Part shown: one piece after another, positions 62,671 through 64,000 of the stretch | Numbering within the stretch: the first letter of the stretch is position 1 | Layout: each line of letters opens with the position of its first letter | NCBI RefSeq assembly: GCF_027052235.1 | Contig: NZ_JALUFF010000064.1 | Span: forward strand, 1 to 64,000 | From: Thermococcus sp. | GTDB lineage: Archaea; Methanobacteriota_B; Thermococci; Thermococcales; Thermococcaceae | Reading direction: 5' to 3' | DNA length: 64,000 nucleotides | Made by a program: the position numbers and the translations under genes | The notes under the pieces: model-generated | The model's database searches: none | Seen by the model: only the letters and a program-made list of their open reading frames with translations | What the model was told of the DNA's origin: nothing

Positions 62671-62686
62671 ATGACGGGCGGAATAT
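62671..62686 (-). promoter_or_regulatory. Shared promoter motif, copy 1 (HTH regulator)
   Basis: ATGACGGGCGGAATAT on the plus strand overlaps the TATA box and the expected start region of the minus-strand HTH regulator gene. It matches the site at 63183-63198 in 15 of 16 bases, with the same position relative to the TATA box. Confidence 0.55.
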
Positions 62687-63163
62687 TTAAGGCTTTTCGA
62701 GGGCCTTAAGTTCTGCCATCATCTCCCTGAACTTCTCATCGCTCATTCCGATGAGCCTCTTCGCGCCTTTCAGTGTTATCGTCCTCGCCAAAGTCTTCCT
62801 CATCACGGGGTTCTCAAGTGGAGAGAAGCCATACTTGACGAGGATTCTGAGGGACTCAGGATAGGCCTTTAAAAGCTTGGCCACGTTTGTGTCCTCTGTT
62901 ATCTCCTCGAGTTTATCGTCGCACTCCTTGACCTCCATGCTGAGCTCCTCCGAGTTTTCGGTTTTAGTAACCCTGAGCACGAAGAAGCCGGCCGCTTCTT
63001 TAATCTCCACTTTGTAGCCAGCCTCCTCAAGCTTGGGCAGTATGTCCACGAAGGGCTTGTCTCCGATTACCTCAAGCGTCTCCCCCGTCTGGAGCTTTCC
63101 GAGGGATTCGATTATCATCAAAGCGGGCCCTGGCGCCTTAAGACCGCGAACGTCGAGCAACAT
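62687..63163 (-). CDS. TusA-like/DUF1858 two-domain protein
   Basis: A 158-residue protein. Residues 1-75 resemble the sulfur carrier TusA (MLLDVRGLKAPGPALMIIES, GETLEVIGDKPFVDILPKLE), but the CPxP cysteine is replaced by Ala (KAPGP), so classic sulfur transfer is unlikely. Residues 85-158 are DUF1858 (AKLLKAYPESLRILVKYGFS, MRKTLARTITLKGAKRL). ATG 63163 follows GGTGAAGGAG; the long in-frame extension upstream is not coding. It is divergent from the DUF438 gene, a frequent functional partner in hypoxia or Fe-S repair contexts. Confidence 0.82.
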   Translation of the reverse strand: MLLDVRGLKAPGPALMIIESLGKLQTGETLEVIGDKPFVDILPKLEEAGYKVEIKEAAGFFVLRVTKTENSEELSMEVKECDDKLEEITEDTNVAKLLKAYPESLRILVKYGFSPLENPVMRKTLARTITLKGAKRLIGMSDEKFREMMAELKALEKP

Positions 63164-63182
63164 CTCCTTCACCGCTCCAAAT

Positions 63183-63198
63183 ATGACGCGCGGAATAT
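63183..63198 (-). promoter_or_regulatory. Shared promoter motif, copy 2 (TusA-like gene)
   Basis: ATGACGCGCGGAATAT, overlapping the minus-strand TATA box (TTTATATT) and start region of the TusA-like gene. It is the second copy of the motif at the HTH regulator promoter, so that regulator is a candidate for binding both. Confidence 0.55.
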
Positions 63199-63207
63199 AA
63201 ACTTTAC

Positions 63208-63223
63208 TGGGCATATTTGCCCA
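63208..63223. promoter_or_regulatory. Inverted repeat between the TusA-like and DUF438 genes
   Basis: TGGGCA-TATT-TGCCCA is a perfect 6-base dyad just upstream of the DUF438 TATA box (TTATAAG, about 63231-63237). A further palindrome, ATGAC-ACTC-GTCAT, is at 63245-63258, close to the start of transcription. Either may be an operator. Confidence 0.5.
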
Positions 63224-63269
63224 AAAATGCTTATAAGCGCTGATATGACACTCGTCATGAGGTGTGAAA

Positions 63270-64000
63270 ATGACAGAACTGCTCAACACTCGCGAATACA
63301 AAAAGGAGCAACTCAAAAGGCTCCTCCTTAGAATCCACGAGGGGGAGAGCGTTGAGAAGCTCAAGGAGGAGTTCAGGGCTGTGCTCAGCGGTATATCACC
63401 CCTTGAGATACCCCTCATAGAGCAGGAGCTCGTGAAGGAGGGCATCTCGGCGAAGGACATAGCCAAGATGTGTGATTTGCACGTCGAGCTTTTCCGCGAA
63501 GCTGTGAAGGGAACCGACGAGCTTGAGGAGAAGGATTTGCCGGACGGCCACCCGCTCAAGACCCTCTATCAGGAGAACAAGGAGATAATGAAAGATGCGG
63601 AGATGCTCAACCTCTACGCGCGAACTTTAGCGACTACCAAGGACGAGCGCATGAGGGAGGAAATCCTCGGTGTTCTGGAGGAAATAGTGAATAACCTGAG
63701 AAAGGTCGGCTTCACCCACTACAACCGCGAGGAGATGCTCACCTTCCCCTACATTGAGAGGCGCGGCTTAACGGCGATAGCAACGGTTCTCTGGACGAAG
63801 CACGACGAGATAAGGTTTATGATAAAGTACTTGGTTGAACTTCTGCGGAGGAGGGACGAAATGCCCTGGGAGGAGTTCGTGGAGCGCTTCAAGGCGAAAG
63901 CTGGGGAAGCTGCATTCGCGCTCAGCGACATGGTCTTCCGCGAGAACAACATCTACTATCCAACGCTTAAGGCACTCCTCAGCGAGGGCGAGTGGAAGGC
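63270..64000 (+). CDS. DUF438/hemerythrin-type protein, truncated by window end
   Basis: The frame is open to the end of the window (243 codons). Residues 1-75 are DUF438-like (YKKEQLKRLLLRIHEGESVE, LIEQELVKEGISAKDIAKMC). Then comes a hemerythrin-type helical domain with candidate iron ligands DLHVELFREA, DGHPLKTLYQENKEI, HYNREEMLTFPYIERR and TKHDEIRFMI, binding O2, NO or redox signals. Full-length family members often continue with a PAS domain. ATG 63270 follows GAGGTGTGAAA. It is divergent from the TusA-like/DUF1858 gene, a pairing seen in NO/O2-stress repair modules (established for the domain families; role here inferred). Confidence 0.85.
   Translation, partial: MTELLNTREYKKEQLKRLLLRIHEGESVEKLKEEFRAVLSGISPLEIPLIEQELVKEGISAKDIAKMCDLHVELFREAVKGTDELEEKDLPDGHPLKTLYQENKEIMKDAEMLNLYARTLATTKDERMREEILGVLEEIVNNLRKVGFTHYNREEMLTFPYIERRGLTAIATVLWTKHDEIRFMIKYLVELLRRRDEMPWEEFVERFKAKAGEAAFALSDMVFRENNIYYPTLKALLSEGEWK

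Noticed and set aside
63164-63559. Long N-terminal extension of the TusA-like reading frame
   Set aside because: Ser-rich shadow of the DUF438 gene on the other strand; it would span the divergent promoter and ignores the good start at 63163.

Overview
The window is a piece of a Thermococcales chromosome (Euryarchaeota), most likely Thermococcus. The signs are core archaeal information genes (Rpo12, L37Ae, Brix, KEOPS Pcc1, prefoldin beta, TmcA, TrmG10, ASH-Ski2), Thermococcales-typical families (DUF257, CGP-CTERM surface proteins, a WOR-type tungsten oxidoreductase, the superoxide reductase/rubredoxin/rubrerythrin/NROR pathway, a Dps-like thioferritin), archaeal TATA boxes and GGTG-type ribosome binding sites. 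Most of it is GC-rich and densely packed.

Layout. 0-8 kb: end of a DUF2202 ferritin-like gene, a small HTH regulator, a HIT hydrolase, a Na+/Ca2+ exchanger, archaeal phosphoglycerate mutase, a radical SAM protein, and an overlapping aldo/keto reductase plus tungsten oxidoreductase pair. 7.6-10.7 kb: AT-richer accessory stretch of membrane and secreted proteins, two of which look frameshifted. 10.7-18.4 kb: translation/RNA cluster (tRNA-binding protein, DHH phosphoesterase, DUF3194, prefoldin beta, Pcc1, Brix, Rpo12, L37Ae, tRNA-Arg), interrupted by two divergent coiled-coil genes. 18.4-23.2 kb: a thiamine-type binding protein, tandem NYN-domain proteins, TmcA.

23.3-29.8 kb is the most striking part: a strongly AT-rich two-gene island, divergently transcribed. 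One gene encodes a DpdA/TgtA5-like transglycosylase that also carries the ArcS catalytic motif. The other encodes a 1525-residue Dna2-like protein with a Cas4-type Fe-S nuclease at the N-terminus and an SF1B helicase at the C-terminus. The pairing of a 7-deazaguanine base-modifying enzyme with a nuclease-helicase suggests a compact modification/restriction-like defence system. That function is an inference.

29.8-44 kb: acylaminoacyl peptidase, VapBC, three membrane proteins with extracellular domains, DUF1931, a MobA-like transferase, a DUF63 protein, a small membrane gene with an in-frame stop, DUF257, and a tyrS-lrp-ASH-Ski2 operon. 44-52.5 kb: an ABC importer (lipoprotein, fused permease, ATPase) between two CGP-CTERM surface proteins, one a metallophosphoesterase. 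52.5-55.5 kb: AlaX, DUF257, TrmG10, GNAT.

55.5-64 kb is an iron and oxidative-stress region. Four ferritin-like genes and a Fur-like regulator lie close together, including a stand-alone homologue of the ferritin domain that is fused to the encapsulin shell in Pyrococcus furiosus. Two MIP18-type proteins follow, then SOR-rubredoxin-rubrerythrin-NROR, a putative metal-sensing HTH regulator, a TusA-like/DUF1858 protein and a DUF438/hemerythrin protein that runs off the end. Shared promoter motifs (AAACC-N3-GGTTT upstream of rubrerythrin and NROR; ATGACGSGCGGAATAT at the regulator and the TusA-like gene) suggest co-regulation.
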